Assembly (NCBI RefSeq): GCF_000934745.1
Contig: NZ_JYNO01000014.1
Location: 1-64,000 of the forward strand
From: Desulfonatronum thioautotrophicum
Lineage (GTDB): Bacteria > Desulfobacterota > Desulfovibrionia > Desulfovibrionales > Desulfonatronaceae
DNA length: 64,000 nucleotides
Direction of reading: 5' to 3'
The notes under the pieces are model-generated. The model did not search any database, was not told the origin of the DNA, and saw nothing but the letters and a program-made list of their open reading frames with translations. The translations under genes were made by a program, and so were the position numbers. Of the stretch, positions 16,680 through 25,533 are shown piece by piece (the stretch's first letter is position 1; each line of letters begins with the position of its first letter).

Positions 16680-16785
16680 GCAGAGTGGGAAGTTGAAAGT
16701 TGAAAGTGCTGGGTTGAAAGTGCTGGGTTGAAAGTGCTGAGTTGAAAGTGCTGAGTTGAAAGTGCTAAGTGTTAAGTGCTGGGTG
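16680..16785. repeat. Degenerate short tandem repeat (TTGAAAGTGCTGAG units)
   Basis: This is a run of related 7-, 8- and 14-bp units (GTTGAAA, GTGCTGA/G, GTGTTAA) between the ATPase gene and a decayed four-helix-bundle gene. Similar units recur at 26221-26310. It is non-coding. Confidence 0.85.
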
Positions 16786-17199
16786 TTAAGCGTTGCGTTG
16801 GTGCTTGAGGGAGGCTCGAAGACCATTGATGATGCGGGATGTTTCCACGGAAAGATTTCGGGCTTTTTGAAACTGGTCTTCGGTGAGATAGCCAATGTCC
16901 AATGCAACATAGAGCTGGGAACGAACTTCCGCGCAAGAGGCCTTGGCAATAACCAAAAAATGGTGAAATTCAGCCTTGCCGGATCGCTCAAATCACTCAG
17001 CTATATTGGACATCACGGAAACCGCTGCTCTTTGAATTTGTCCACGCAGTCCAAAGTCTTTGCAAAAAGGCTCAAGCATGGTCAATGTATAGATGCACTT
17101 CGTGAGTTCTCTGGCCCGTTGCCATGCAACCAAGTCCTCGAACTGACGGACTGGAGGTGATCTCCTCGAAGAAACTTGACAATTCATGCGGCATCCCAA
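16786..17199 (-). pseudogene. Four-helix-bundle (23S rRNA intervening-sequence-type) protein with an in-frame TGA
   Basis: The frame reads [20 protein letters not shown], then [19 protein letters not shown], a TGA at 16993-16995, and then in the same phase FERSGKAEFHHFLVIAKASC, ALDIGYLTEDQF and RIINGLRASLKH to TAA 16786. This is the complete PF05635-type protein. The TGA replaces the conserved glycine of NIAEGFxR, so a single G-to-T change (GGA to TGA) explains it. Such genes are often found in polysaccharide loci; their role is unclear. The product is probably non-functional unless TGA is read through. Confidence 0.8.
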
Positions 17200-17207
17200 A
17201 CATTTTT

Positions 17208-17340
17208 CTCAGCACTCAGCACTCAGCACTCAGCACTCAGCACTCAGCACTCAGCACTCAGCACTCAGCACTCAGCACTCAGCACTCAGCACTCAGCACT
17301 CAGCACTCAGCACTCAGCACTCAGCACTCAGCACTCAGTA
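17208..17340. repeat. Heptamer array (AGCACTC) x18
   Basis: About 18 perfect 7-bp direct repeats run from 17211 to 17336. The last unit overlaps the stop codon (17335-17337) of the tyrosine-kinase gene. There are no spacers, so it is not CRISPR. A related short run (CAGCACTCAGCACTCAGCAC) sits at about 21019-21040. It is a slippage-prone array. Confidence 0.97.
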
Positions 17341-18213
17341 CTTGTACGTTTTATAGTAGTACGCATAGCTGCTGCTCAAGGAGTCCGGGCGGGCGTGGTT
17401 GTAGACCAGGCCGAGGATGTTGGCGCCGCGCATGGCCTCGCAGGCGTCCTGGATGTTTTCCACGGTGGAAAGGCCGGATTTGACCACGACGATGACCCCG
17501 TCGACAATGCCGCTCAGGGTTCGGGTTTCGGCAAAGGGCAGCACCGGAGGGGTGTCGATGATGATGTACCGGTCCTGATAGCGATGCTTCATCTCCCGAA
17601 TCAGATCCCGCAATTTCTTGGAGGAAAACAGCTCCCCGGGGTTGGGCGCCACCCGACCGGAAGGCAGGATGACCAGCTTGCCGATGCCGGTCTTGACCAG
17701 CACCTCGGAGACCGGCGCGTCGTCCAGCAGGCACTCGGTCAGTCCAGGGCCATGCTCCACGGTCTTGTCCAGGTAGCGCATGATGGACGGCTTGCGCAGG
17801 TCGGCGTCGATGAGCAGCACGGTGTGGTCATATTCCTGGGCCAAGCTGATGGCCAGGTTCAGCGCCGTGGTGGTCTTGCCTTCGCCGCTCATGGCACTGG
17901 TGATCATCAGGGTGTTTTTGGTCTGATCCGAGCGGGTCAGCTTGATGATCATTTCCTTGAGTTTGCGGTATTCCTCGGCAATGGGGGATTGCGGATCCGT
18001 AGCGGAAACCAGGGTGGCGTTGGTGATGTTCAGACTGGCTCCATCCGAGGTGAAAGCTTCCGGTGGAGCCGGAGGGGAGACCAGTGGGGCAGCCTGGGGC
18101 TGCTGCATGGTCCCGGATGAGGTTGGAGGAACGGTTGATTCCGCAGGTTGCGTGGCCGCTTGGTCATCGCGCAACCGGGCGGCCTTTTCCAAGGCTTCTT
18201 CAATTCGGCTCAT
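17335..18213 (-). CDS. XrtA-associated tyrosine autokinase (BY-kinase)
   Basis: ATG 18213 gives 292 residues beginning MSRIEEALEKAARL, the typical start of exosortase-locus kinases. A proline-rich linker follows. The kinase core has Walker A (MSGEGKTTTALNLA), Walker A' (TVLLIDADLRKPS) and Walker B (YIIIDTPPVL). The C-terminus is a tyrosine cluster (SYAYYYKTYKY), the autophosphorylation tail. It acts with the chain-length protein encoded just upstream (18263-19837) to control polysaccharide polymerisation. It lacks the membrane domain of proteobacterial Wzc, as in the split type. Its stop codon lies in a heptamer array. Confidence 0.93.
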   Translation of the reverse strand: MSRIEEALEKAARLRDDQAATQPAESTVPPTSSGTMQQPQAAPLVSPPAPPEAFTSDGASLNITNATLVSATDPQSPIAEEYRKLKEMIIKLTRSDQTKNTLMITSAMSGEGKTTTALNLAISLAQEYDHTVLLIDADLRKPSIMRYLDKTVEHGPGLTECLLDDAPVSEVLVKTGIGKLVILPSGRVAPNPGELFSSKKLRDLIREMKHRYQDRYIIIDTPPVLPFAETRTLSGIVDGVIVVVKSGLSTVENIQDACEAMRGANILGLVYNHARPDSLSSSYAYYYKTYKY

Positions 18214-18262
18214 GTTCACGTTTCCAGGTGAGTTAGGGGGAAGTATGAAAAAAAGTGATCTT

Positions 18263-19837
18263 TTAGAAAATTCTCCAATAGATTTGCTTTATGGAGTCGA
18301 TGAACTGGCCGACTACAGGACGGTTCATGAAAGACTGGACGAAGTCGTAAAGGACGGCTACCCCCATGAACTCCATGAGCATGGCACCGGCAATCAGCGC
18401 GAAACCGATACCCGCGAGAAGGTAGAGGGCAAGATTCTTGAGCTGTTGCCGACGCACATAGGTTGGGTTCAGCATTTGAGGAACCACGGCCAGCACGGGA
18501 AGATTCAGGTTTCGTAACGTATCGACATGGCGAACGGAACGGTCCAGGAAATCCAGCCCCACGACCATGCCGACGCCGAGGCCGAGACCGCCGACCATGC
18601 CCATGATCATCAACTTTAACCGGTTCGGACTGTGGGGTTTGGTGGGGAGTACCGCCGGGTCGACAACCCGGAACGTGGTTGCCTTGTCCTGGAGTTCCAT
18701 CTGGCGTGAAATCTCCGCCTGCCCAAAGCGCCCCATCAATCGACTCAGGACCTCCTGTTGCTCTGCTCTCTTGTGCACCAGTTCCGCATATTCGGCCTGG
18801 GTCTGGGGAATGTCACTGAGAAGTGCCTCAAAGTGGGCGATCTGTCGTCGAATGCGTTCTTCCTGGGCTCGCAGTTCCTGGGCCTGGACCATATGAATGC
18901 TGTTACCCTGGGGCCTTCTGCTCGAGGAAGGATTTTGCGCTGTTTGGGCATCATCAGGATCACGTTGCGCAAGTGCCTGTTCCAGCATTTGGATTTCGGA
19001 CTGGACACGAATGACCTCCGGATAGGCGGGCCCGTAGCGCAGCAGCAATTCGGACAACCGGTTTTCCAGCATTTCCAGGCGGCTGGTTCGACCAGGGACC
19101 GGAATGCCCTCCTCATTGATGGAGACAGCCTCCTGATTGGCTCGAGCGAGCAGGTCAAGCCGGCGCAGGGAAAGCTCCTGGAGACGATCCTCGGCCATGG
19201 AGATCTGTTCCAACAGTTGGCCTGGATCCCGGTTCAACAGGTCGCCTTTCCGCACACGTAAATCCATGACCGCGGCATCCGCGGCATCAAGGCGTTGCCG
19301 GTGCAGATCGATCTGCTCGGCTAGAAAGCCAAAGGCGGCATAGGTGTCATCCCGCCCGGCGGAGATATTTTCCTCAATGTACCGGCGAACAAGGGTATTG
19401 ACAAAATCCCGGGCAATTCTGGGGTCGCTGTGGGTAAAGGAGACCACAAACAAGCCGTCCCTGGCCCGCAAGCGGATACTTATGGAGTTGCGTGTACTCG
19501 CAATGAGCGACTCCAGGGCGGCGTCGTTTCCGATCACGGCCAGGTCCATATTCAGTTCCCGAAGGACCTGCAGCAACATGGTTCGGCTTTGCATGGCCGT
19601 GGTCAGAACCCGGATTTTGGCATCCATGGAAGGGGTCACGGCAACACCACGCATCAGGCTGGCAATGACGCTTTCTTCAATGAAAACCGTGCTGCTGGCC
19701 TGGTATTTGTTGGTTTGCGTCAGACTGTAGAAAATGGCCAGAAAGGATATGGCAATGGCAACGAAAAGAATGAGAAATCGTCTGCTGTAGGCCAGCCGTA
19801 AATATTTTTTAACATCAAGTTCAGGCTGTGCGGTCAT
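18263..19837 (-). CDS. XrtA-system polysaccharide chain-length determinant (Wzz-like)
   Basis: The 524-residue product has a first membrane helix at about 20-40 (FLILFVAIAISFLAIFYSL), a long periplasmic region with predicted coiled coil (about 170-400), and a second hydrophobic segment near 425-450 (LMIMGMVGGLGLGVGMVVGL) preceded by PTKPHSPNRLKL, the Wzz-type P-x-x-P signature. A further hydrophobic pair lies near the C-terminus (ALYLLAGIGFALIAGAMLM). The length and double C-terminal membrane region fit the XrtA-locus family TIGR03007. It forms the regulator pair with the tyrosine kinase; the genes are 49 nt apart. Confidence 0.92.
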   Translation of the reverse strand: MTAQPELDVKKYLRLAYSRRFLILFVAIAISFLAIFYSLTQTNKYQASSTVFIEESVIASLMRGVAVTPSMDAKIRVLTTAMQSRTMLLQVLRELNMDLAVIGNDAALESLIASTRNSISIRLRARDGLFVVSFTHSDPRIARDFVNTLVRRYIEENISAGRDDTYAAFGFLAEQIDLHRQRLDAADAAVMDLRVRKGDLLNRDPGQLLEQISMAEDRLQELSLRRLDLLARANQEAVSINEEGIPVPGRTSRLEMLENRLSELLLRYGPAYPEVIRVQSEIQMLEQALAQRDPDDAQTAQNPSSSRRPQGNSIHMVQAQELRAQEERIRRQIAHFEALLSDIPQTQAEYAELVHKRAEQQEVLSRLMGRFGQAEISRQMELQDKATTFRVVDPAVLPTKPHSPNRLKLMIMGMVGGLGLGVGMVVGLDFLDRSVRHVDTLRNLNLPVLAVVPQMLNPTYVRRQQLKNLALYLLAGIGFALIAGAMLMEFMGVAVLYDFVQSFMNRPVVGQFIDSIKQIYWRIF

Positions 19838-20077
19838 GAATACTCCAAGTGGGCGGGAATCGTTTGACGGTAATGGTCCAGCAACGCAATGAAGTAGCGT
19901 TTCAGGGCGGTGTGGACGGTATTGTCATGGAGAAATGCTGTCATAAAAAATTGCAGGTTAACAGTCAGATTAACAGGCCGCTGAAAATTCAACAACTGTG
20001 TTGTGCAGAGAGAGGCTGCACAGGGACGGAGTACGAACTCCTGAGGGGCGCCAATGGAGGGGCAATGCAGCTGGTCC

Positions 20078-20881
20078 CTAGAAAAGGCCCTCGCGGATAA
20101 TCACGTAGTCGCCCGGCTGCAGGGTGATATTCTGGCTGGCGTCTCCCTGCAGCAAATCCTTGCCGCGAACCGGAATGGTGATTTCCTCGTCACCCTGCTT
20201 GCGGATGACCACGGTCCGATTTTCACGGGCAAACGGCGTGAACCCTCCGGCTTCCAACACGGCTTCGAGCACGGTCAGTCCTTCTCTGAAGATGATGTTC
20301 TTGGGGGTTTCCACCGCACCGAGAACATAGACATTGGGCTCGCGCAACGGCGGAACAAAGATGACATCGTTGTTGCGCAAAAGGATGTCCTCACGGACAT
20401 CACCCTCAACGACCAGGGCATGAAAGTCTTCCTTGATCTTTTCTCCGTCCCGGAGGACATAGGCCGCCCGCAGATCGGTATTCTGGAGATTGCCCACCGT
20501 GCTCAGCATCTGAAGCAGTGAGGTCTGGCGCAACAGGTCCTGAACCCCGACCTCCAGGCCGCCACCAAAAAAGAAGACCCTGCTGTTGGTGATCCTCTCC
20601 ACGGAGACCGTGACAATGGGATTGCGGACCAGGTCTTTCAACTGTTCCGTCAATTCGGCCTGGAGCTGCCCCGGGGTCAGGCCGCTGGCCACCACATCGC
20701 CGAGACCGGGGATGGTGATCTTCCCGTCCGGGCGGACCGTGGCCGATACACTCAGTTTCGGCTCATCCCACACCGAAATGAACAACCCATCCCCCTCCCC
20801 AATCACATAATCCTGGGCATTAACCAGGCCGGGCAGGAAAAAAAACACAGCAATGAAAACCACCACAAGATATCGCAACAT
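20078..20881 (-). CDS. XrtA-associated polysaccharide export protein (Wza/EpsE-like)
   Basis: AAGGAGA lies 5 nt before ATG 20881. The 267-residue protein has a signal peptide cleaved near GLVNA-QDY and no lipobox cysteine. The polysaccharide-export domain follows (DYVIGEGDGLFISVWDEPKL, SVSATVRPDGKITIPGLGDV), then two SLBB-like domains (VFFFGGGLEVGV with LLQMLSTVGNL; VYVLGAVETPKNIIF with TVLEAVLEAGGFT). It ends QPGDYVIIREGLF. It should form the periplasmic/outer-membrane translocation channel. Its upstream leader holds short AGTTAAA repeats. Confidence 0.93.
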   Translation of the reverse strand: MLRYLVVVFIAVFFFLPGLVNAQDYVIGEGDGLFISVWDEPKLSVSATVRPDGKITIPGLGDVVASGLTPGQLQAELTEQLKDLVRNPIVTVSVERITNSRVFFFGGGLEVGVQDLLRQTSLLQMLSTVGNLQNTDLRAAYVLRDGEKIKEDFHALVVEGDVREDILLRNNDVIFVPPLREPNVYVLGAVETPKNIIFREGLTVLEAVLEAGGFTPFARENRTVVIRKQGDEEITIPVRGKDLLQGDASQNITLQPGDYVIIREGLF

Positions 20882-20934
20882 ACAATCTCCTTTGAGTCAG
20901 GAAGCTGGAAAGGGAAGGCTGAATGCAGAAGTTA

Positions 20935-21040
20935 ATAGTTAAAAGTTAAAAGTTAATAGTTAAAAGTTCAATAAACTAAAATAACTTGACAATACGCTAT
21001 CCATAGAGGCTGCTTTTTCTCAGCACTCAGCACTCAGCAC
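20935..21040. repeat. AGTTAAA-type short tandem repeats and a CAGCACT run
   Basis: Bases about 20931-20970 carry degenerate 7-8-bp units (GTTAATA, AGTTAAA). Bases about 21019-21040 carry three CAGCACT units like the array at 17208-17340. Both lie between the sugar-transferase and export genes. No promoter could be chosen with confidence. Confidence 0.8.
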
Positions 21041-22392
21041 TACCGACTGCCTTCACGAAACAGAATCACACTGACAGTCCGGAGCATGATCCGCAGGTCA
21101 AAGAGGATAGACATGTTTTTCACGTAGTAAAGGTCGTAGCGCAATTTTTCGATGGCGTCCTCCACCGAGGAGCCGTAGGGATAGCGGACCTGAGCCCAGC
21201 CGGTGACTCCGGGTTTCACGTAGTGGCGCTCGGAGTAGTAGGGGATGACCTCTTTGAGCTTGGCCACGAATTCCGGCCGCTCCGGTCGGGGGCCGACCAG
21301 ACTCATGTCCCCCAGGAGCACGTTGAACAGCTGAGGGATTTCGTCAATACGGCTTTTGCGCAGGAAGTGGCCCAGCTTGGTGACGCGAGGGTCGTCTTCC
21401 TGGGCCCAGACCGCGCCGGAAGCCGCCTCGGCATCCTGGCGCATGCTGCGGAATTTGAACAGGGTGAATTCACGGTCGCCCTGGCCCACGCGGGTTTGGC
21501 GGAAGAAGACCGGACCCGGTGAGTCCAGCTTGATCAGCAGGGCGACGACCGGAAAGATCGGGGCGGTCAGGATCAGGCCGATGCTTGCCGCGGTGACGTC
21601 CAGCATTCGTTTGGCCAGACGAATCAGACTGTTGATCCGAAAGCCGCTGGAAAAAATGAACCAGCTCGGGGTGATGTTTTCCAGCAAAAGCTTGCCGGTA
21701 ACCCGCTCATAGAATGACGGGGCGTCCACCACGTCCACTCCGCTGACCTTGCAACTGAGCATGTCCTGGAGGGGAAAGGTTCCGCGGCGCTGGGTCAGGG
21801 AAACCACGACCTTGTGCGGCTTGATCTGTTTCACGGCCTCGAAGAGGCCATGGCCGTTGGGTACGATTTCGCCTCGGGGAATGACTACGGGCTCGCACTC
21901 CAGGTCGTAGTAGCCGGCCAGTTGATACTGATGACCATGGGCGCTGACCAGGCTGCCCATCTGCTGGGCCAAGGGGCCCGTGCCTACGATCAATATCCGC
22001 TTGGTCAGTCCGGGCATGATGTTCAGGCGTTGAAAGATGGTGTGCCAGGAGAACTGCAAGGCGCCGAAGATGGCCAAGGCCGGAAGGAGCACGCCTCGGC
22101 CGTACATGGTGGTGGGAAACAGGTAGTACAGGGCGGACAACAGAAAAAAAGACAACGTCACCCCGAACAGGATGCGCATGGCCAGGCTGCGGAGGGTGAT
22201 GTCCTGGCGCTGGGTGTACATTTCCACGAAGAATGAGGAGAAAAGCATGACCAGGACAAAGGCCCCAATCTGTTCCATGGTGATGAATCCGGCCTGGAAG
22301 ATTTCTCCAAAGCGGAGCAGCAGGGCAACATACAGAGCGCCCAGGGCAAGAGCCAGGTCGCCGGCGGTCAGTGTTGCGTGAAAACGATTCAT
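21040..22392 (-). CDS. XrtA-locus initiating sugar-phosphate transferase (TIGR03013-type)
   Basis: This 450-residue polyprenol-phosphate hexose-1-phosphate transferase has four N-terminal membrane helices (to about 110). A CoA-binding-like Rossmann segment (RILIVGTGPLAQQMGSL) follows, then a membrane re-entrant helix (IGLILTAPIFPVVALLIKLD). The catalytic PglC-like domain contains SPGPVFFRQTRVGQGDREF, FKFRSMR, KSRIDEIPQLFNVLLGDMS, VGPRPERPEF and KPGVTGWAQVRYPYGSS. It loads the first sugar onto undecaprenyl phosphate to start the exopolysaccharide repeat unit. It matches the family of XrtA systems at normal length. Confidence 0.94.
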   Translation of the reverse strand: MNRFHATLTAGDLALALGALYVALLLRFGEIFQAGFITMEQIGAFVLVMLFSSFFVEMYTQRQDITLRSLAMRILFGVTLSFFLLSALYYLFPTTMYGRGVLLPALAIFGALQFSWHTIFQRLNIMPGLTKRILIVGTGPLAQQMGSLVSAHGHQYQLAGYYDLECEPVVIPRGEIVPNGHGLFEAVKQIKPHKVVVSLTQRRGTFPLQDMLSCKVSGVDVVDAPSFYERVTGKLLLENITPSWFIFSSGFRINSLIRLAKRMLDVTAASIGLILTAPIFPVVALLIKLDSPGPVFFRQTRVGQGDREFTLFKFRSMRQDAEAASGAVWAQEDDPRVTKLGHFLRKSRIDEIPQLFNVLLGDMSLVGPRPERPEFVAKLKEVIPYYSERHYVKPGVTGWAQVRYPYGSSVEDAIEKLRYDLYYVKNMSILFDLRIMLRTVSVILFREGSR

Positions 22393-22429
22393 GGAAGATT
22401 CCTCCGGATAGATATCATACGAATTGAGA

Positions 22430-22600
22430 TTACCACTACAGCGACACTTCCATTTTTATCTTCTGACCAGGTTGATCAACCACGGGGCACACGGGGAAAG
22501 AACACCAGTATTTTTCAAAAAATTTTACCTTGTGTCCCCCGTGGTCCCAGTGGTTAAATCTTCAACAAGATCGGCTGATGTCCAAAAATGTCGTTGTAGT
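22430..22600. repeat. Palindromic intergenic element
   Basis: The outer ends are an imperfect inverted repeat (ACTACAGCGACA near 22435, complement ACTACAACGACA near 22590). An inner inverted repeat pairs AACCACGGGGCACACGGGG (about 22478) with the complement of CCCCGTGGTCCCAGTGGTT (about 22535). It could act as a terminator or processing hairpin for PrsT. It looks like a small repeat element. Confidence 0.6.
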
Positions 22601-22601
22601 A

Positions 22602-25259
22602 TTACAATGCCTGTTCCAATTCCTGTAGCAGGCGGCGGGCGTCTTCCCGTTCCGGAAAATTTTCATGCTCCAGGGCTTTGGCGACATGCTCCAGGGCTTT
22701 TTCCGGTTCGTCGGTCATTTGGTAGGCCATGGCCAGATGAAAGCGGACCGTGGGGTGGTCGGGCAGCAGCTCCGCGGCCCGTTCCAGAACCCGACGGCCC
22801 TCCTCAGCCCGGTTGTTCTTGAGCAGGGCCAGGCCAAGAGTGTCCATAACCGCCGGGTTGTTCTGGGCCTGGCGAAAAGCCCGCCCGGCCAGCTCCAGGG
22901 CCTGTTCCGGGCTGCCGTGGCCCTTGAGAGCCTGATAGGCTAGGTTGTTCAGGGCCGGGACGTAATTGGGGTTGATCTCCAGAATGCGCTGGTACAGTGC
23001 CATGGCCTGGGGGATTTCATTTTGGGCTTCCAGGATATTGCCTTGGGCGAACAGGGCCGGGATGAAGTCGGGGTTGATCTCTACGGCTTGGGTAAACGAG
23101 GCCATGGCGTCGTCCATGGCACCCTGGCGAGCCTGCAGGTTCCCCAGGCGGAAGCGGGCCTCGGCGCTGTCCGGAGCAGCCTGGATGGCCTCCTGGATCT
23201 GCTCCGTGGCCAGGTCGAGGTTGCCGGTGGCCTCGTGGATGGAGGCCAGCAAAAGGTAACCACGGTCCGCATTCGGGGAGAGGTTGATCAGCTCCTGGGC
23301 CTGGGCGATTGCCGCCGGAACGTCGCCGGTGTGGAGAAACGCCGCGGTCAGCAGCCGAATACCGGCTTCCGGCTGGTCGGCCTTGATCTCCTCAAATAAG
23401 GCCACGGCCTGATCAACGGCCCCCTGGCCCATCAGGATCCGGCCCTTGACCTCTTTCAGGGGCTGGTTGTCCGCGGTGGCGGCAATGCCCTGATCCAGGA
23501 CGGCCTTGGCCTCATCGGCCCGGCCCTGGCGAAGGAGATGCTCGGCGGAAGCCAGGAACGCCTGAGGCTGATTCGTGCCACGGGCTCGAGTGAGATGGGC
23601 TTCGGCCCGGTCGGTGTGGCCAAGAGCAGTGGACAATCCAGCCGCGGCGAGCAGGGCCCGCAGATTGTCCGGATGGTGGGCCAACAGGGCGGTATATTCG
23701 GCCAGAGCCCGGTCCAATTGTCCGCGGGCCTGATAAAAGGAGGCCAGGTTAAAATAGGCTGAAGGAAATTCGGGATTACGTTCCTTGGCTGCTGCCAGAT
23801 ATTCCAGGGCCTGTTCCACGTTGTTCTGGGCAAAGGCCACCGCGGCCATATTGTTCAGCAGCGGGGCGTCCTCAGGGCCTCCGGTCAGGGCCTCTTCAAG
23901 GGTGACTCTGGCCCGGTCCAGTTCACCTTGTTGCATGAGATTGGCGAACTGGAGCATGCGGATGCTGGTCTGGTCCGGGGCCACCTGGATGGCGGCATCC
24001 AGACTGGCCGTGGCTTCCTCGCCTTGGCCGCTGCCCAGCTGGAAAATGCCCTGCTTGAAAAAGGCGTCCGCCATCTGCGGGTTGAGCTGCGTGGCGCGCT
24101 CCAAGGCGTGCATGCCGCTTTCGAAATCGCCCATGGCCATCTGCACACTGCCGAGTATGTTGTAGGCCATGGCGTTGGACGGATCTTGGGTAATGATTCT
24201 TTGTGCTTCACGCAGAGACACATCCAGGCGTTGCTGCTGCATCAGGATCATGGCCGTCATCAGGCGGGCCTGGATAAAGTCCGGGTTGCGGTCCAGAACG
24301 ATTCGAAACTGACTCAAGGCGCTCTCCAGTTCACCGGTCTGGTGCAGGCTGAGGCCGAGGAAGTAGTGAGCATCCATGGCCGGTTGGATACCGTTGGCCC
24401 GTTGCAGACTAACGATGGCTTCCTGATAGTCACCTTCACGGAAATACAGAAGCCCTTGCAGGCGGCTGCCTTCGGCGCGGCGAGGGAAGCGTTCGTTCAG
24501 TCGGTTGATGGCAGCCTGAACTCCATCGATGTCGCCGGCGTCCAGGTGCAGCAGACCCTTCTGATAGAGCGTTTCGGCATCATCGGGGTTGGCCCGGGTT
24601 ATGCGGGTGTAGACTTCCAACAGGTTTTCGGTGTCGCCTTGGCGGCGTAGCAACTCCGCCTGGACATACAGGGCTTCCAGGTTCCGTGGCTCCAGAGCCA
24701 GCACCTGGTCCATTCGGCGCATGGCCTGCTCGGTGTCGCCCTGTATCATCAGTACTTTGCCCAGCCCCAGGTGGGCGGCGGCTGCATTCGGGTCCAGTTC
24801 CAGGGCCTGCTGGAAGGTGTCCTTGGCTTCGACGAATTCACTCATCCGGCCTTGGATTTCCCCCAGGATGATCAGGGCATCCACGGAAAGCGGCTGGGTC
24901 TGCATATACCGGGTGGCCTCGACATCGGCCTGGGGAAGGCGGTCCGTGTGCAGGTAGATCCGGGCAAAGTCCAAGGCCAGTCCAGGATAGTTGGGGTTTT
25001 GGAGCTGAACCTTGCGCAGTTCCTGCTCCGCGGTTTCATAACGCCCGAGTTCCAGGTAGGCCATGGCCAGCTGGTAGCGGGCATCCACGAAATTCTGATC
25101 CTTTTCCAGGACATTGCGGAAAATGACCACCGCACCGGAATGGTTGCCGCTTTCCATCAATTGCAGGCCGTCCGCAAAGAGTTCTTCAGCAGTGCCGCCG
25201 CCACATGCGGCGGTAAACAGAAAAAAAGCCAGTACGGGAATTGTCAGGTATTTGATCAA
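22602..25259 (-). CDS. prsT: PEP-CTERM system TPR-repeat lipoprotein PrsT
   Basis: I choose TTG 25259, because GGAGG lies 8 nt upstream and the product then begins MIKYLTIPVLAFFLFTAACGGG, a compact lipoprotein signal with lipobox TAAC. An upstream ATG at 25274 has no Shine-Dalgarno sequence. The remaining 860 or so residues are at least 20 tetratricopeptide repeats (for example NPNYVPALNNLAYQALKGHG, NPDFIPALFAQGNILEAQNE). Length and architecture match PrsT, the exosortase-locus TPR lipoprotein, which likely scaffolds export at the outer membrane. It is encoded upstream of the sugar transferase in the same direction. Confidence 0.93.
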   Translation of the reverse strand: MIKYLTIPVLAFFLFTAACGGGTAEELFADGLQLMESGNHSGAVVIFRNVLEKDQNFVDARYQLAMAYLELGRYETAEQELRKVQLQNPNYPGLALDFARIYLHTDRLPQADVEATRYMQTQPLSVDALIILGEIQGRMSEFVEAKDTFQQALELDPNAAAAHLGLGKVLMIQGDTEQAMRRMDQVLALEPRNLEALYVQAELLRRQGDTENLLEVYTRITRANPDDAETLYQKGLLHLDAGDIDGVQAAINRLNERFPRRAEGSRLQGLLYFREGDYQEAIVSLQRANGIQPAMDAHYFLGLSLHQTGELESALSQFRIVLDRNPDFIQARLMTAMILMQQQRLDVSLREAQRIITQDPSNAMAYNILGSVQMAMGDFESGMHALERATQLNPQMADAFFKQGIFQLGSGQGEEATASLDAAIQVAPDQTSIRMLQFANLMQQGELDRARVTLEEALTGGPEDAPLLNNMAAVAFAQNNVEQALEYLAAAKERNPEFPSAYFNLASFYQARGQLDRALAEYTALLAHHPDNLRALLAAAGLSTALGHTDRAEAHLTRARGTNQPQAFLASAEHLLRQGRADEAKAVLDQGIAATADNQPLKEVKGRILMGQGAVDQAVALFEEIKADQPEAGIRLLTAAFLHTGDVPAAIAQAQELINLSPNADRGYLLLASIHEATGNLDLATEQIQEAIQAAPDSAEARFRLGNLQARQGAMDDAMASFTQAVEINPDFIPALFAQGNILEAQNEIPQAMALYQRILEINPNYVPALNNLAYQALKGHGSPEQALELAGRAFRQAQNNPAVMDTLGLALLKNNRAEEGRRVLERAAELLPDHPTVRFHLAMAYQMTDEPEKALEHVAKALEHENFPEREDARRLLQELEQAL

Positions 25260-25533
25260 AACAGAATCCTCCATGGAAAAGGAATAATCAGAACCGTCCA
25301 CGCGGACAGGGAATATCTCTCAAGCTGCAAAATTCAAGAATCATGCCGTACGCCAGATATGCTCGATCTTTTCGAAATAACTCGATTTACTTGATTCTTT
25401 TGGGATGTCCAAATTTAAGGATGCTGTCCACTGTTCCACGAAAAAAGGACGCAGCAGGCTGGGGTAAGAGGAATATGGGGAGTGCTGAGGGGCTGAGATG
25501 GGCCCAGTCCGGTAAAACCGGACTTTAGTGGCT

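Noticed and set aside
17211-17336. Possible CRISPR array
   Set aside because: The repeat is 7 bp with no spacers; it is a simple tandem repeat.
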